DNA from: Arenibacter sp041392165
Lineage (GTDB): Bacteria; Bacteroidota; Bacteroidia; Flavobacteriales; Flavobacteriaceae
NCBI GenBank assembly: GCA_041392165.1
Contig: JAWKMN010000001.1
Span: 310,001 to 374,000 of the forward strand
DNA: 64,000 nt
Reading direction: 5' to 3'
This document shows positions 43,815 through 52,758 of this stretch, piece after piece; the stretch's first letter is position 1, and each line of letters opens with the position of its first letter. Made by a program: the position numbers and the translations under genes. The notes under the pieces are model-generated. The model was given only the letters and a program-made list of their open reading frames with translations, had not been told where the DNA came from and made no database searches.

Positions 43815-44385
43815 TAATTTTTATGCGCACCCCACAGCGGTTATTGATGACGGTTGTATAATAGGAGAAGGTACTAAAATTTGGCATTTTTCACATATTA
43901 TGCCCAACTGTTCTATTGGTAATAACTGTAATATAGGACAGAATGTGGTCGTATCTCCCAATGTTACTCTAGGAACCAATGTAAAAGTTCAAAATAATGT
44001 CTCCATTTACTCAGGGGTAATCTGTGAGGATGATGTGTTTTTAGGCCCTTCCATGGTGTTTACCAATATTATCAACCCCAGGAGCGCGGTAATCCGCAGG
44101 GACCAATATGTTAAGACATTGGTAAAAAAAGGAGCCTCCATTGGCGCCAACGCTACCATCGTCTGTGGCAATGATATAGGTAAATATGCATTGATCGGGG
44201 CTGGGGCCGTCGTTACAAAGGAAGTGCCAGATTATGCTTTATTGGTAGGCAACCCCGCTAAACAAATAGGTTGGGTAAGCGAATACGGGCATAGGCTAAA
44301 ATTTGATGAAAAAGGAATAGCGGAATGCGAGGAGAGCAAACAACAATACGCATTAAAGAACAATGTAGTTTCAAGAATTGAATAA
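43804..44385 (+). CDS. wbpD: UDP-2-acetamido-3-amino-2,3-dideoxy-glucuronate N-acetyltransferase
   Basis: Left-handed beta-helix acetyltransferase that acetylates the 3-amino group to yield UDP-GlcNAc(3NAc)A. 193 residues with hexapeptide repeats (GCIIGEGTKIWHFSHI, SIGNNCNIGQNVVVSP, ASIGANATIVCGNDIGKYALIGAGAVV) and the family run GPSMVFTNIINPRS. It closely follows the WbpD pattern of Pseudomonas. Start is TTG inside rfbD. From codon 88 on, a 95 % identical second copy exists at 47648-47968. Its partner wbpE is not next to it, but 3.6 kb downstream. Confidence 0.92.
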   Translation: MKNNNFYAHPTAVIDDGCIIGEGTKIWHFSHIMPNCSIGNNCNIGQNVVVSPNVTLGTNVKVQNNVSIYSGVICEDDVFLGPSMVFTNIINPRSAVIRRDQYVKTLVKKGASIGANATIVCGNDIGKYALIGAGAVVTKEVPDYALLVGNPAKQIGWVSEYGHRLKFDEKGIAECEESKQQYALKNNVVSRIE

Positions 44386-44386
44386 A
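44065..44386 (+). repeat. Direct repeat copy 1 (3' part of wbpD)
   Basis: 322 bp matching 47648-47969 with no gap, offset 3583 bp. I count 17 mismatches in 321 bp: 13 codons differ silently and 3 change an amino acid (Asn/Thr, Asp/Asn, Ala/Val). Confidence 0.92.
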
Positions 44387-44619
44387 TATAGAAAATTGTT
44401 TGCCCCAAAATGGGATTAACATATTATGTAAATAAATCAACTATTAACCATGCCTTAAAACTCGTTAACAAGAAGATCAATTTTCAAGTTTATGTTTTTT
44501 TTGCTGGGCGGTGGTCCTGGTTTTAATTGTCATGAAAGTTTTAATCCCCATCCGAAATAAATGCTAAATTTAAATTCCCAAATAAGTTTTAACCATTAAC
44601 GTTTTCTTTAATAAAGCTT

Positions 44620-46107
44620 ATGCTATTTAATTCCGAGCAGTTTCTAGTTTTCTTTCCAATTGTTATCCTTTTATTTTTCCTCTTTCCACAAAAGCTAAGA
44701 TGGGTTTGGTTACTTCTCGTTAGTTATTATTTCTATATGAGTTGGAATCCTTCCTATGCGATATTGATTCTAATCTCTACTGTAATTACTTATTTAAGTG
44801 GGATAGTTATAGGACAGATAAACGAAAGTTCATATTCGAAACAACAGAAAGAAACTAGAAAGAAGATTTTTGTCACAATTAGTTTTATATCCAACCTCGC
44901 AATATTATTTTTCTTCAAATACTTTGACTTTATAGACAATAGCATAAAGCATTTAGCAGAACAAATTGGATTTGAATGGCATGAAAGTAAATTCAATATT
45001 TTATTGCCTGTTGGAATTTCGTTTTATACATTTCAGGCTCTAGGTTATACTGTGGACATATATAGAGGTAGGCTTAAACCGGAAAAACATTTTGGTATTT
45101 ACGCCCTTTTCGTTTCCTTCTTCCCACAACTTGTTGCCGGTCCTATTGAAAGGGCCACCCATTTATTGCCCCAGTTCAAGGAACCTAAAAAATTTGATTA
45201 TGAAAGGATAAAATCTGGTTTACTTTTAATGCTTTGGGGATTATTCCAAAAAGTTGTTATTGCAGATCGCCTAGCCGTATTGGTCAATTCAGTATATAAT
45301 AATCCATCAGAATATGAAGGAGTACAATTTATTGTGGCAACCATTTTCTTTTCATTCCAAATATTTTGCGATTTTTCTGGGTACTCTGATATGGCCATTG
45401 GCGCTGCAAAAATCCTTGGGTATGACCTAATGAAGAATTTTGATCGGCCGTATTTCTCCAAGTCCCTCCGGGAATTTTGGAGACGCTGGCATATTTCCTT
45501 GTCCACTTGGTTTAGAGATTATTTGTATTTCCCTCTGGGGGGAAGCAGGGTAAGCACCTTAAAGATTTATAGAAATATTGCAATTGTTTTTGTTGTTAGT
45601 GGGTTATGGCATGGTGCAAATTGGACTTTTGTGATATGGGGTGCCCTTCACGGAGTGTATTTGATAATTGAAGAGGTTTCCAAACCTATAACTGATAAAA
45701 TATCTCGATTAATAAATATTGACCAAAACGGATTTTCCTACAAATTTATCAATGTCCTTAAGACATTTGCTTTAGTATGTTTTGCCTGGATATTCTTTAG
45801 GGCAAATTCAATAAATGATGCTTTTTATATCATTGATCATCTTTTTGTCCAGAATTGGAGTAAGTTATTCGGCAATAATTTATTTTCCTTGGGGTTGGAT
45901 GAAAAAGATTTTTATATGGCTATCATCTCACTTTTAATACTGTTTATGGTTCATTGGATACAAAGAACAAGAAATATTCGGGAATGGCTAGATCATCAAT
46001 GGATTCCTGTCAGATGGGGTTTTTATATGGGTTTAGTAATTTTTGTATTGGTATTTGGTTATTATGGAAACTATGAAAAAGCGGAGTTTATATATTTTCA
46101 ATTCTAA
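44620..46107 (+). CDS. MBOAT family membrane O-acyltransferase
   Basis: 495 residues, about 10-12 membrane helices, of the AlgI/DltB-type MBOAT family that passes acyl groups across the inner membrane to modify surface polysaccharide. The conserved active-site His lies in GLWHGANWTFVIWG (~329-342) and the upstream run REFWRRWHISLSTWFRDYLYFPLGG is diagnostic. It begins 234 bp after wbpD and overlaps the following SGNH-like gene, with which it should act as a pair. AT-richer than the rfb genes; part of the inserted cassette between the two wbpD copies. Confidence 0.92.
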   Translation: MLFNSEQFLVFFPIVILLFFLFPQKLRWVWLLLVSYYFYMSWNPSYAILILISTVITYLSGIVIGQINESSYSKQQKETRKKIFVTISFISNLAILFFFKYFDFIDNSIKHLAEQIGFEWHESKFNILLPVGISFYTFQALGYTVDIYRGRLKPEKHFGIYALFVSFFPQLVAGPIERATHLLPQFKEPKKFDYERIKSGLLLMLWGLFQKVVIADRLAVLVNSVYNNPSEYEGVQFIVATIFFSFQIFCDFSGYSDMAIGAAKILGYDLMKNFDRPYFSKSLREFWRRWHISLSTWFRDYLYFPLGGSRVSTLKIYRNIAIVFVVSGLWHGANWTFVIWGALHGVYLIIEEVSKPITDKISRLINIDQNGFSYKFINVLKTFALVCFAWIFFRANSINDAFYIIDHLFVQNWSKLFGNNLFSLGLDEKDFYMAIISLLILFMVHWIQRTRNIREWLDHQWIPVRWGFYMGLVIFVLVFGYYGNYEKAEFIYFQF

Positions 46108-47542
46108 AATTTTATTGGCCGGAGGTTTTCTAATTCTTTTTTTTATATGTCTAAATGGATTGCAGACACTCACCGCAGAGTATGATGACATACAAAAAAG
46201 ATGGGATTATTTTTACGAACTTCCTCCCGGCAGCTTGGATATTTTAATCCTTGGCAACTCTCATGCATATTCTACATATAGCCCTAATATTATTGATGCC
46301 ATATGTGGTACAAATAGTTTTGTGCTTGCCAGTAACTCCCAAAAATTAGAACAAACATATTACAATTTAAAGGAAGCCCTAAAGTATCACCACCCAAAAA
46401 TAATTGTTATTCAACTTTCTGTATTGTCCGGTGATAGTTGGAAAAAAGAAGTTGGCGACTATCGTGTTTATTCCAATTTGGATGGCATGAAATATTCGTT
46501 AAATAAGTTAAAGGCGGTATTTACGCAGAGACCAAAAGCTGATTATATAAACAGTATGTTCCCGTTTTTCAGAAATCATAACAACTGGAAAGACTCAAAA
46601 CTATTAGCTTCTAATTTAGAAAGGTTGGAAAATGTCAAAAATGAAGATTATAGAGGGTTTTCTCCCAGGGAAAGTGAAATGGGAAATAAAGTAACCGAAC
46701 AATACAAACTAAGTAAAAAACAGGATTTATCCAATTATAAAATTAGTAAAAGTGACGAGTCTTATTTGGATAAAATCAAAACACTATCTAAAGAAAACAA
46801 ATTTAAGGTAGTATATGTTATGAGCCCAAAATACAGTGATTTGCTCAATAGTACCTATACTAAGAAGTATAATATATTGAAAAAAGTCGTTTCCAAATAT
46901 GGTGATGGCTATTTTGATTTTAATATGCTCTCAAGGGAAATTGGCCTAAAGGAAAGAAGTTTTGAAAACGGGTATATAGGTTATCAACACACTAGTTATT
47001 TTGGTGCTGTACAGGTAAGTACATATTTAGCAAATCATTTTAAAAATGAATATTTTGGAGCGGAACAATTAAAGACCCCGGACAAATATTGGTACAATAG
47101 AATGTCGAATAAAAAAGAGTCCTATTTATACGGTTCTTTCTTAGATATGAAGTCTAAAACAATATTGGAATTGGGAAACCGGCTAAAATTGTTCGACGAT
47201 ATATTTATTGACAAAGTTTTTGTTTTAAAGAAGCGAAGGGATGTTTATGAATTAATAATTGAATTTGACGATAAAACCAATATTGACAAACTCTCCATGT
47301 ATAAATTCTATGTTCATTTATATCCAAAAGCATCCGACACAAATCTTAAACCGGAGAGCAAGGACTTTGGATTCGAAAATTTTGATTTTCAGCCATATAC
47401 ACTTCCTTTGCGAAATGGTAAAATCTATGTAAATAAAGAAATAAACACTAAAATCAAAGAAGTAGAAAAGTTGAATTTAGGGCTATTTAAATCGGGTTTA
47501 GACAGAAGTGAACAAATTACACTAATTAACTTTAATTTATAG
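46064..47542 (+). CDS. SGNH/DltD-like partner of the MBOAT protein
   Basis: About 492 residues from ATG 46064; ATG 46073 is nearly as good, while an earlier TTG only adds residues in front of the membrane segment. N-terminal signal-anchor (~12-34, ILLAGGFLILFFICLNG) and an extracytoplasmic domain with DILILGNSHAYSTYSPN (~60-76), a GDS-like block that resembles SGNH acyltransferases such as AlgJ/AlgX or DltD. The 3' half is not recognisable. The gene overlaps the MBOAT end by ~40 bp. Predicted to complete transfer of the acyl group onto sugar; no biochemical evidence. Confidence 0.7.
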   Translation: METMKKRSLYIFNSKILLAGGFLILFFICLNGLQTLTAEYDDIQKRWDYFYELPPGSLDILILGNSHAYSTYSPNIIDAICGTNSFVLASNSQKLEQTYYNLKEALKYHHPKIIVIQLSVLSGDSWKKEVGDYRVYSNLDGMKYSLNKLKAVFTQRPKADYINSMFPFFRNHNNWKDSKLLASNLERLENVKNEDYRGFSPRESEMGNKVTEQYKLSKKQDLSNYKISKSDESYLDKIKTLSKENKFKVVYVMSPKYSDLLNSTYTKKYNILKKVVSKYGDGYFDFNMLSREIGLKERSFENGYIGYQHTSYFGAVQVSTYLANHFKNEYFGAEQLKTPDKYWYNRMSNKKESYLYGSFLDMKSKTILELGNRLKLFDDIFIDKVFVLKKRRDVYELIIEFDDKTNIDKLSMYKFYVHLYPKASDTNLKPESKDFGFENFDFQPYTLPLRNGKIYVNKEINTKIKEVEKLNLGLFKSGLDRSEQITLINFNL

Positions 47543-47615
47543 TAGTTTTGGCCCGTAATGGTTACGTAATCAATAATTTCAACTGCGGAAAAACAGTTTA
47601 AAATAAGAATTATCG

Positions 47616-47623
47616 TACTTTTG
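47616..47623 (+). promoter_or_regulatory. Promoter -7 box (TACTTTTG) ahead of the wbpD remnant and wbpE
   Basis: Perfect TAnnTTTG between the SGNH-like gene and the wbpD remnant. It could drive wbpE and the following genes, cut off from the rfb operon by the cassette. No clear -33 TTG is seen. Confidence 0.4.
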
Positions 47624-47647
47624 CCACCATACAAAAAAATAAAGTAA

Positions 47648-47968
47648 AACATTATAACTCCTAGGAGCGCGGTAATCCGCAGGGACCAATATGTTAAGAC
47701 ATTGGTAAAAAAGGGAGCCTCCATTGGCGCCAACGCTACCATCGTCTGTGGCAATGATATAGGTAAATATGCATTGATCGGGGCTGGTGCCGTGGTCACA
47801 AAAGAAGTGCCAGATTATGCTTTATTGGTAGGCAACCCCGCTAAACAAATAGGTTGGGTAAGCGAATATGGACATAGGCTAAAATTTAATGAAAAAGGAA
47901 TAGCGGAATGCGAAGAAAGCAAACAGCAATACGTATTAAAGAACAATGTAGTTTCAAGAATTGAATAA
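47648..47968 (+). pseudogene. wbpD 3' remnant (second copy, 5' truncated)
   Basis: Codons 88 to stop of wbpD, 5' end missing: an in-frame TAA lies immediately before the first matching codon (47645-47647). A TTG at 47702 would allow an 88-residue product, but that lacks the first half of the beta-helix, so activity is unlikely. It ends 4 nt before the wbpE ATG, the junction expected in an intact wbpD-wbpE operon, so this copy marks the original right border. Base differences from copy 1 are mostly silent. Confidence 0.88.
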
Positions 47969-47972
47969 AAAT

Positions 47973-49067
47973 ATGAACATAGATTTTGCAAACCTAGGAC
48001 TTGCCTATCGGGAACATAAACAAGCCATAGATAAAGCTATGGCCGAGGTAGTCAATACCAGCAGTTTTATCATGGGCCCTGCCGTTAAGGAATTAGAAGA
48101 TAAATTGTCCGTTTTTACAGGGGCAAAACACAGTATTTCCTGTTCATCGGGAACGGATGCCCTTTTATTGGCCATGATGGCCATGGATATCCAACCTGGC
48201 GACGAGATCATTACAACGCCCTTTACTTTTATTGCCACCGCCGAAACCATCGCCTTTTTAAAGGCAAAGCCCGTATTTGTAGATATAGAGGAAACTACAT
48301 ACAATATGGATCCTTCAAAAATTGAAGCCGCTATAACGAATAAAACCAAAGCAATTATCCCTGTTTCCTTATATGGGCAAGTTGCAGACATGGAAGAGAT
48401 CAATGCGATTGCCAAAAAATATAATTTAATGGTCGTTGAAGATGCAGCTCAAAGTTTTGGGGCCACCTATAAAGGTAAACAGAGCTGTAATTTAAGCGAT
48501 ATGGCCTGTACCAGTTTCTTCCCTGCCAAACCTCTCGGCTGTTTTGGCGATGGTGGTGCGGTATTCACCAATGACGATGAATTGGCCGATAAAATGAAAA
48601 GCCTAAGACTTCATGGGCAATCAAAACGATATTACCATCAGTACATAGGAATGGGAGGGCGACTGGACACCCTACAGGCAGCGGTTTTAAACGCAAAACT
48701 GGACCACTATGACAATGATGTTCTAAGGCGCCAAAAAGTAGCCAATACCTATTCAAAGTCCTTAAATACCCATGTAATAGCACCCTCAGTGAAAAGCGAT
48801 AGGTCTTCTGTTTGGGCCCAATATTCCATTCGGGTAAAACAAAGGGACAAGGTACAACAAGAATTAAAATCAATGGGCATCCCCACAGCGGTTCATTATC
48901 CCATGCCATTGCATCTACAGGAATGCTTTAAATACCTAAAAGGCAAGCAAGGCGATTTTCCTATTGCGGAGATAGTCTCCAAAGAAATTATGAGCTTGCC
49001 CATGAACCCATACCTCACCCAGGAAGAAATCGATTACATAACCACCAATTTAATTAAAATACTTTAA
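47973..49067 (+). CDS. wbpE: UDP-2-acetamido-2-deoxy-ribo-hexuluronate aminotransferase
   Basis: PLP-dependent DegT/DnrJ/EryC1 aminotransferase, ~364 residues from ATG 47973 (MNIDFANLGLAYREH). It uses glutamate to aminate C3 of the 3-keto sugar made by WbpB. Motifs: CSSGTDALLLAM, VSLYGQVADMEEI, VEDAAQSFGA and the PLP Lys in SFFPAKPLGCFGDGG. The overall run of motifs matches Pseudomonas WbpE closely. The wbpB ATG follows the stop directly. WbpB and WbpE work as a coupled pair, with glutamate-derived 2-ketoglutarate recycling NADH. Confidence 0.93.
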   Translation: MNIDFANLGLAYREHKQAIDKAMAEVVNTSSFIMGPAVKELEDKLSVFTGAKHSISCSSGTDALLLAMMAMDIQPGDEIITTPFTFIATAETIAFLKAKPVFVDIEETTYNMDPSKIEAAITNKTKAIIPVSLYGQVADMEEINAIAKKYNLMVVEDAAQSFGATYKGKQSCNLSDMACTSFFPAKPLGCFGDGGAVFTNDDELADKMKSLRLHGQSKRYYHQYIGMGGRLDTLQAAVLNAKLDHYDNDVLRRQKVANTYSKSLNTHVIAPSVKSDRSSVWAQYSIRVKQRDKVQQELKSMGIPTAVHYPMPLHLQECFKYLKGKQGDFPIAEIVSKEIMSLPMNPYLTQEEIDYITTNLIKIL

Positions 49068-50009
49068 ATGAAAAATTTTGCACTTATCGGAGCAGCGGGC
49101 TATATCGCCCCACGTCATATGAAAGCCATTAAAGACACGAGCAATAATCTTCTAGCCGCCTACGATAAGGGAGATAGCGTAGGAGTCATAGATTCTTACT
49201 TCCCGAATACCGATTTTTTTGTTGAGTTTGAGCGATTTGATAGGCATATAGAGAAGTTAAAATATGAAAAAGATACCTATCTGGACTATGTAAGTATATG
49301 TTCTCCCAATTATCTACATGATGCCCATATAAGATTTGCCCTGCGCAGTGGTGCAGATGCCATTTGCGAAAAACCTCTGGTACTAAATCCATGGAACATA
49401 GATAAACTACAAAAGGTAGAAGAAAAAACCGGAAAAAAAGTATATAACATTTTACAATTAAGGGTACATCCCAGCATTATTGCCCTAAAGGAAAAAGTGA
49501 AAAATGCTAAAAAAGATACCAAATTCGAAGTGGATTTAACCTATTTAACCTCTAGAGGGCATTGGTATTATACTTCCTGGAAAGGGGATGTTTCCAAATC
49601 GGGGGGAATTGCCACCAATATCGGCGTACATTTTTACGATATGTTGTCCTGGATATTTGGAGACCTACAGGAAAACATTGTCCATGTACACGAAAAAGAC
49701 AGGGCCGCCGGTTACTTGGAATTCGAAAATGCCCGTGTACGATGGTTTTTGTCTATCAATGCGGAATACCTTCCAAAGGAAGTTAAAGCAAAAGGACAGA
49801 CTACCTATAGGTCTATAACCATTAATGGGGAGGAACTGGAATTTAGTGGAGGCTTTACAGATTTGCATACCATGGTTTACCAAGATATTTTGAATGGGAA
49901 AGGATATGGCTTGGAAGCGGCCAGAACGGCTATAAATATTGTTCATGATATTCGGAATTCGAATCCGATAGGATTGAAAGGGGAATATCATTCTTTTTGT
50001 AACACATAA
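49068..50009 (+). CDS. wbpB: UDP-N-acetyl-glucosaminuronate 3-dehydrogenase (Gfo/Idh/MocA family)
   Basis: 313 residues; the N-terminus MKNFALIGAAGYIAPRHMKA is nearly that of Pseudomonas WbpB as I remember it. Oxidises C3 of UDP-GlcNAcA with tightly bound NAD. NAD-binding GAAGYIAPRH, then SICSPNYLHD, ICEKPLVLNPWN with the conserved EKP, and the C-terminal alpha/beta domain (GIATNIGVHFYDMLSWIFG). Its ATG follows the wbpE stop with no gap. Substrate should come from WbpA, which is not in this window. Confidence 0.92.
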   Translation: MKNFALIGAAGYIAPRHMKAIKDTSNNLLAAYDKGDSVGVIDSYFPNTDFFVEFERFDRHIEKLKYEKDTYLDYVSICSPNYLHDAHIRFALRSGADAICEKPLVLNPWNIDKLQKVEEKTGKKVYNILQLRVHPSIIALKEKVKNAKKDTKFEVDLTYLTSRGHWYYTSWKGDVSKSGGIATNIGVHFYDMLSWIFGDLQENIVHVHEKDRAAGYLEFENARVRWFLSINAEYLPKEVKAKGQTTYRSITINGEELEFSGGFTDLHTMVYQDILNGKGYGLEAARTAINIVHDIRNSNPIGLKGEYHSFCNT

Positions 50010-50068
50010 AAATTGATCAGCTTTATATTTTATATATATGTAAAAGAGAAAACTTTATTGATTTTTTT

Positions 50069-51364
50069 ATGAAAAAATATATTAAAAAAAAGCTTTCTCT
50101 TAATTCAAAGTTCGCCAAAAACATTGTTACACTTGTTACAGGAACCGCTCTTGCGCAAGCCATTCCATTAGCATTAGCGCCTATACTAACAAGACTTTAT
50201 ACCCCAGAAGATTTTGGTGTTTTGGCCACCTATATGTCAATAGCTGCTGTAGCTACTGTTGTAGTTTCCTTAAAATATGATATTGCGATTATAATCCCTG
50301 AAAAAGATCTCGATTCAGCCAGTATAACCATCTTATCTATACTTCTTGCATTTGTAATTAGTTTGGTATTATTATTATTGCTTCTATTTTTTAATACGGA
50401 TATAGCAGAATTTTTGATTGAAGGGGAAGAAGCCAAAGTTCTTGCAAAGTGGTTATTTTTCATTCCCCTATCTGTGTTTTTTACGGGTGTATTTAATGCA
50501 GTTAGCTTTTGGTTTAACAGAAAATCCTTTTATAAAAGAATGGCTATCAGCAAGGTAGTTAACTCCTCTAGCATGACAGGACTTCAGATAGGTTCGGGAA
50601 TTTTGAATTTTACTCCTTTAGGATTGCTGATCGGTTTTATCGCCGGAAGGTTTTTCTCCATGCTTTATCTTTTAAATAAGCTAAAAAAAGATAAGGACAC
50701 GGTTTTTTCAAAAGTTAATAAGAAGGGGATGTTATACGTTCTAAATAGATATAAACGATTCCCTTATTTTACGTTGCCTGCAGAATTTACAAATGTTATT
50801 TCAAATCAACTTCCTATATTTATAATTGGAAAATATTTTGGAGGTATAGTTTTGGGAAATTACTCCTTGATGGAAAGGGTATTAAACGCACCTATTAGCC
50901 TTTTAGGAAGATCTGTATTGGATGTTTTTAAACAAAGGGCCAGTGAAGATTATGCCAAATTAGGAAATTGCAAGGAAATTTTTGTTAAGACCACTAAAAC
51001 ATTGGTTGTGATTTCCATTGTTCCAACACTATTGTTGTTCCTTTTATCCCCATTGGTCTTCAAATTTATTTTTGGGGAAGAATGGCACATGGCAGGAGAG
51101 TTTGCCCAAATTTTTTCCGTACTGTTCTTTTTCAAATTTACGGCTAGTCCATTAAGCTACATGTTCAATATTGCTGAAAAACAACATTATGATATGTTTT
51201 GGCAAATAGGACTCCTTGTTTTTGCAATTGTTTCTTTTGCCATAGGTGTCCAATATAACGATGTCAAAATTGCATTAATATGTTTTGTTACAACATACTC
51301 TTTGATGTATTTGTTAAATATATATTTATCTTATTCCTTTGCAAAAGGGACAAAAGCCCAATAA
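50069..51364 (+). CDS. Oligosaccharide repeat-unit flippase (Wzx-like)
   Basis: 431 residues and 12 or so membrane helices, with the Wzx/RfbX-type opening KNIVTLVTGTALAQAIPLALAPILTRLYTPEDFGVLATYMSIAAV in pieces. Presumed to flip the undecaprenyl-linked repeat unit made by this locus. Its TAA directly precedes the hisH ATG. AT-rich and less like the core-genome flippase at 8997-10457, consistent with horizontal exchange. Distinct from that one in size and sequence. Confidence 0.88.
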   Translation: MKKYIKKKLSLNSKFAKNIVTLVTGTALAQAIPLALAPILTRLYTPEDFGVLATYMSIAAVATVVVSLKYDIAIIIPEKDLDSASITILSILLAFVISLVLLLLLLFFNTDIAEFLIEGEEAKVLAKWLFFIPLSVFFTGVFNAVSFWFNRKSFYKRMAISKVVNSSSMTGLQIGSGILNFTPLGLLIGFIAGRFFSMLYLLNKLKKDKDTVFSKVNKKGMLYVLNRYKRFPYFTLPAEFTNVISNQLPIFIIGKYFGGIVLGNYSLMERVLNAPISLLGRSVLDVFKQRASEDYAKLGNCKEIFVKTTKTLVVISIVPTLLLFLLSPLVFKFIFGEEWHMAGEFAQIFSVLFFFKFTASPLSYMFNIAEKQHYDMFWQIGLLVFAIVSFAIGVQYNDVKIALICFVTTYSLMYLLNIYLSYSFAKGTKAQ

Positions 51365-51973
51365 ATGATAACAATTGTAGATTACAAAGTAGGAAATTTA
51401 GGATCTATCCAGAACATGCTCAAAAAAATTGGTGCAACATGCGAGATTACATCGGATCCGGAAATACTAAAATCTGCTAAAAAAATTATTCTTCCTGGAG
51501 TTGGTGCATTCGATTCAGGAATAGAAAGTTTGAAAAAGTATAACCTTTTGGAGGTTTTAAATGATAAAGCATTAAAAGAAAGAGTACCTATATTGGGAAT
51601 TTGTCTAGGTTCTCAATTATTGTGCAATACAAGTGAAGAAGGAAAACTTAAAGGATTGGGTTGGATCAATGCAAATGTAAAAAGGTTCAATTTAACTGAC
51701 AAAAAATATAAAGTCCCTCATATTGGCTGGAATTACACACATTTACAAAAAAGGAGCAATCTATTTAAAAACATGTATGAAGACCCTAAATTTTATTTTG
51801 TACACTCTTTTTATATGGATGTTGAAGATAATTCCGGGTTAACAAAAACACAGTATGGTATTAATTTTGACTCCGCAGTTGAAAAGGACAACATATTAGG
51901 GGTTCAATTTCACCCAGAGAAAAGCCACAAATTTGGAATGAAACTGTTGGAAAATTTTGTTCTAGAATATTAG
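51365..51973 (+). CDS. hisH: HisH-type glutamine amidotransferase (polysaccharide locus version)
   Basis: Class I glutaminase, 202 residues, with catalytic Cys in GICLGSQLLC (~80) and His-Glu in QFHPEKS (~180). Releases ammonia for the HisF/WbpG step. It is a paralogue of histidine-pathway HisH; no his genes are here, and the neighbours are wbp genes. In Pseudomonas such HisH/HisF copies serve WbpG in making an acetamidino sugar. Translationally coupled to the flippase (0-bp gap) and 2 bp before hisF. Confidence 0.88.
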   Translation: MITIVDYKVGNLGSIQNMLKKIGATCEITSDPEILKSAKKIILPGVGAFDSGIESLKKYNLLEVLNDKALKERVPILGICLGSQLLCNTSEEGKLKGLGWINANVKRFNLTDKKYKVPHIGWNYTHLQKRSNLFKNMYEDPKFYFVHSFYMDVEDNSGLTKTQYGINFDSAVEKDNILGVQFHPEKSHKFGMKLLENFVLEY

Positions 51974-51975
51974 AT

Positions 51976-52740
51976 ATGGCACTTAAAAGAATAATCCCCA
52001 GTTTATTGTTAAGAGATAATGGGCTTGTCAAAACCATAAAGTTCAAAAACTCAACATATATAGGGGATCCTATTAATGCGGTTAAAATTTTCAACGAGAA
52101 GGAAGTAGATGAACTGATTTTTTTGGATATAGACGCTACCAATGATAAAAAAGAACCCCCATATGAACTCATCAAGGATATTGCCACAGAATGTTTTATG
52201 CCATTTTGTTATGGTGGAGGAGTAAAATCAATTGATCAAATACGTAAACTATTAGCTTGTGGTACAGAAAAAGTGGCCATAAATTCTGAAGCTTTTAATA
52301 ATCCCAATTTTATAAAAGAAGCGGCCCAAGTGTTTGGCAGCTCTACAATTGTAATATCCATAGATTATAAAAAAAAACTATTTGGAAAGACCTTTGTCTA
52401 TGTTAATGGAGGACGTAAAAATACGAAGTTAGACCCTGTTACCTATGCCAAAAATATGGAGGAGCTGGGCGCAGGAGAACTGTTGGTCAATGCTATCGAT
52501 CATGATGGGACAATGAGTGGTTACGATATTGAAATGATCCGAAAAATAACCGATGCTGTTTCTATCCCCGTTATTGCATGTGGGGGTGCCGGGAATTTAA
52601 ACGACTTTAAAGAAGTATTTCAAGATGCAAATGCGTCCGCTGCCGCTGCCGGAAGTTTTTTCGTTTTTCAGGGAAAGAAAAGAGGTGTGCTTATTTCCTA
52701 CCCATCACCGGAAGCTATAAAAGAAATTATCAGTAATTAA
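51976..52740 (+). CDS. hisF: HisF-type cyclase/ammonia-channel protein (polysaccharide locus version)
   Basis: 254 residues, (beta/alpha)8 barrel of the HisA/HisF family: RIIPSLLLRDNGLVKTIKF, IFLDIDATNDKK, CYGGGVKSIDQI, AINSEAFNNP and IACGGAGN appear in order. The usual HisF catalytic Asp near the start (RIIPCLDVK) is replaced: the run reads PSLLLRDN, so cyclase chemistry is uncertain. That is consistent with a role only as ammonia conduit for WbpG. Confidence 0.87.
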   Translation: MALKRIIPSLLLRDNGLVKTIKFKNSTYIGDPINAVKIFNEKEVDELIFLDIDATNDKKEPPYELIKDIATECFMPFCYGGGVKSIDQIRKLLACGTEKVAINSEAFNNPNFIKEAAQVFGSSTIVISIDYKKKLFGKTFVYVNGGRKNTKLDPVTYAKNMEELGAGELLVNAIDHDGTMSGYDIEMIRKITDAVSIPVIACGGAGNLNDFKEVFQDANASAAAAGSFFVFQGKKRGVLISYPSPEAIKEIISN

Positions 52741-52758
52741 AAATCTCAAGTTAGGTTT

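Noticed and set aside
47702..47968. Separate functional small acyltransferase gene
   Set aside because: It is the truncated second copy of wbpD; the first half of the beta-helix is missing and a stop precedes the match.
51365..52740. Histidine biosynthesis operon from hisH-hisF
   Set aside because: No other his genes nearby; the pair is placed before wbpG in a polysaccharide locus, the known setting for the acetamidino pathway.
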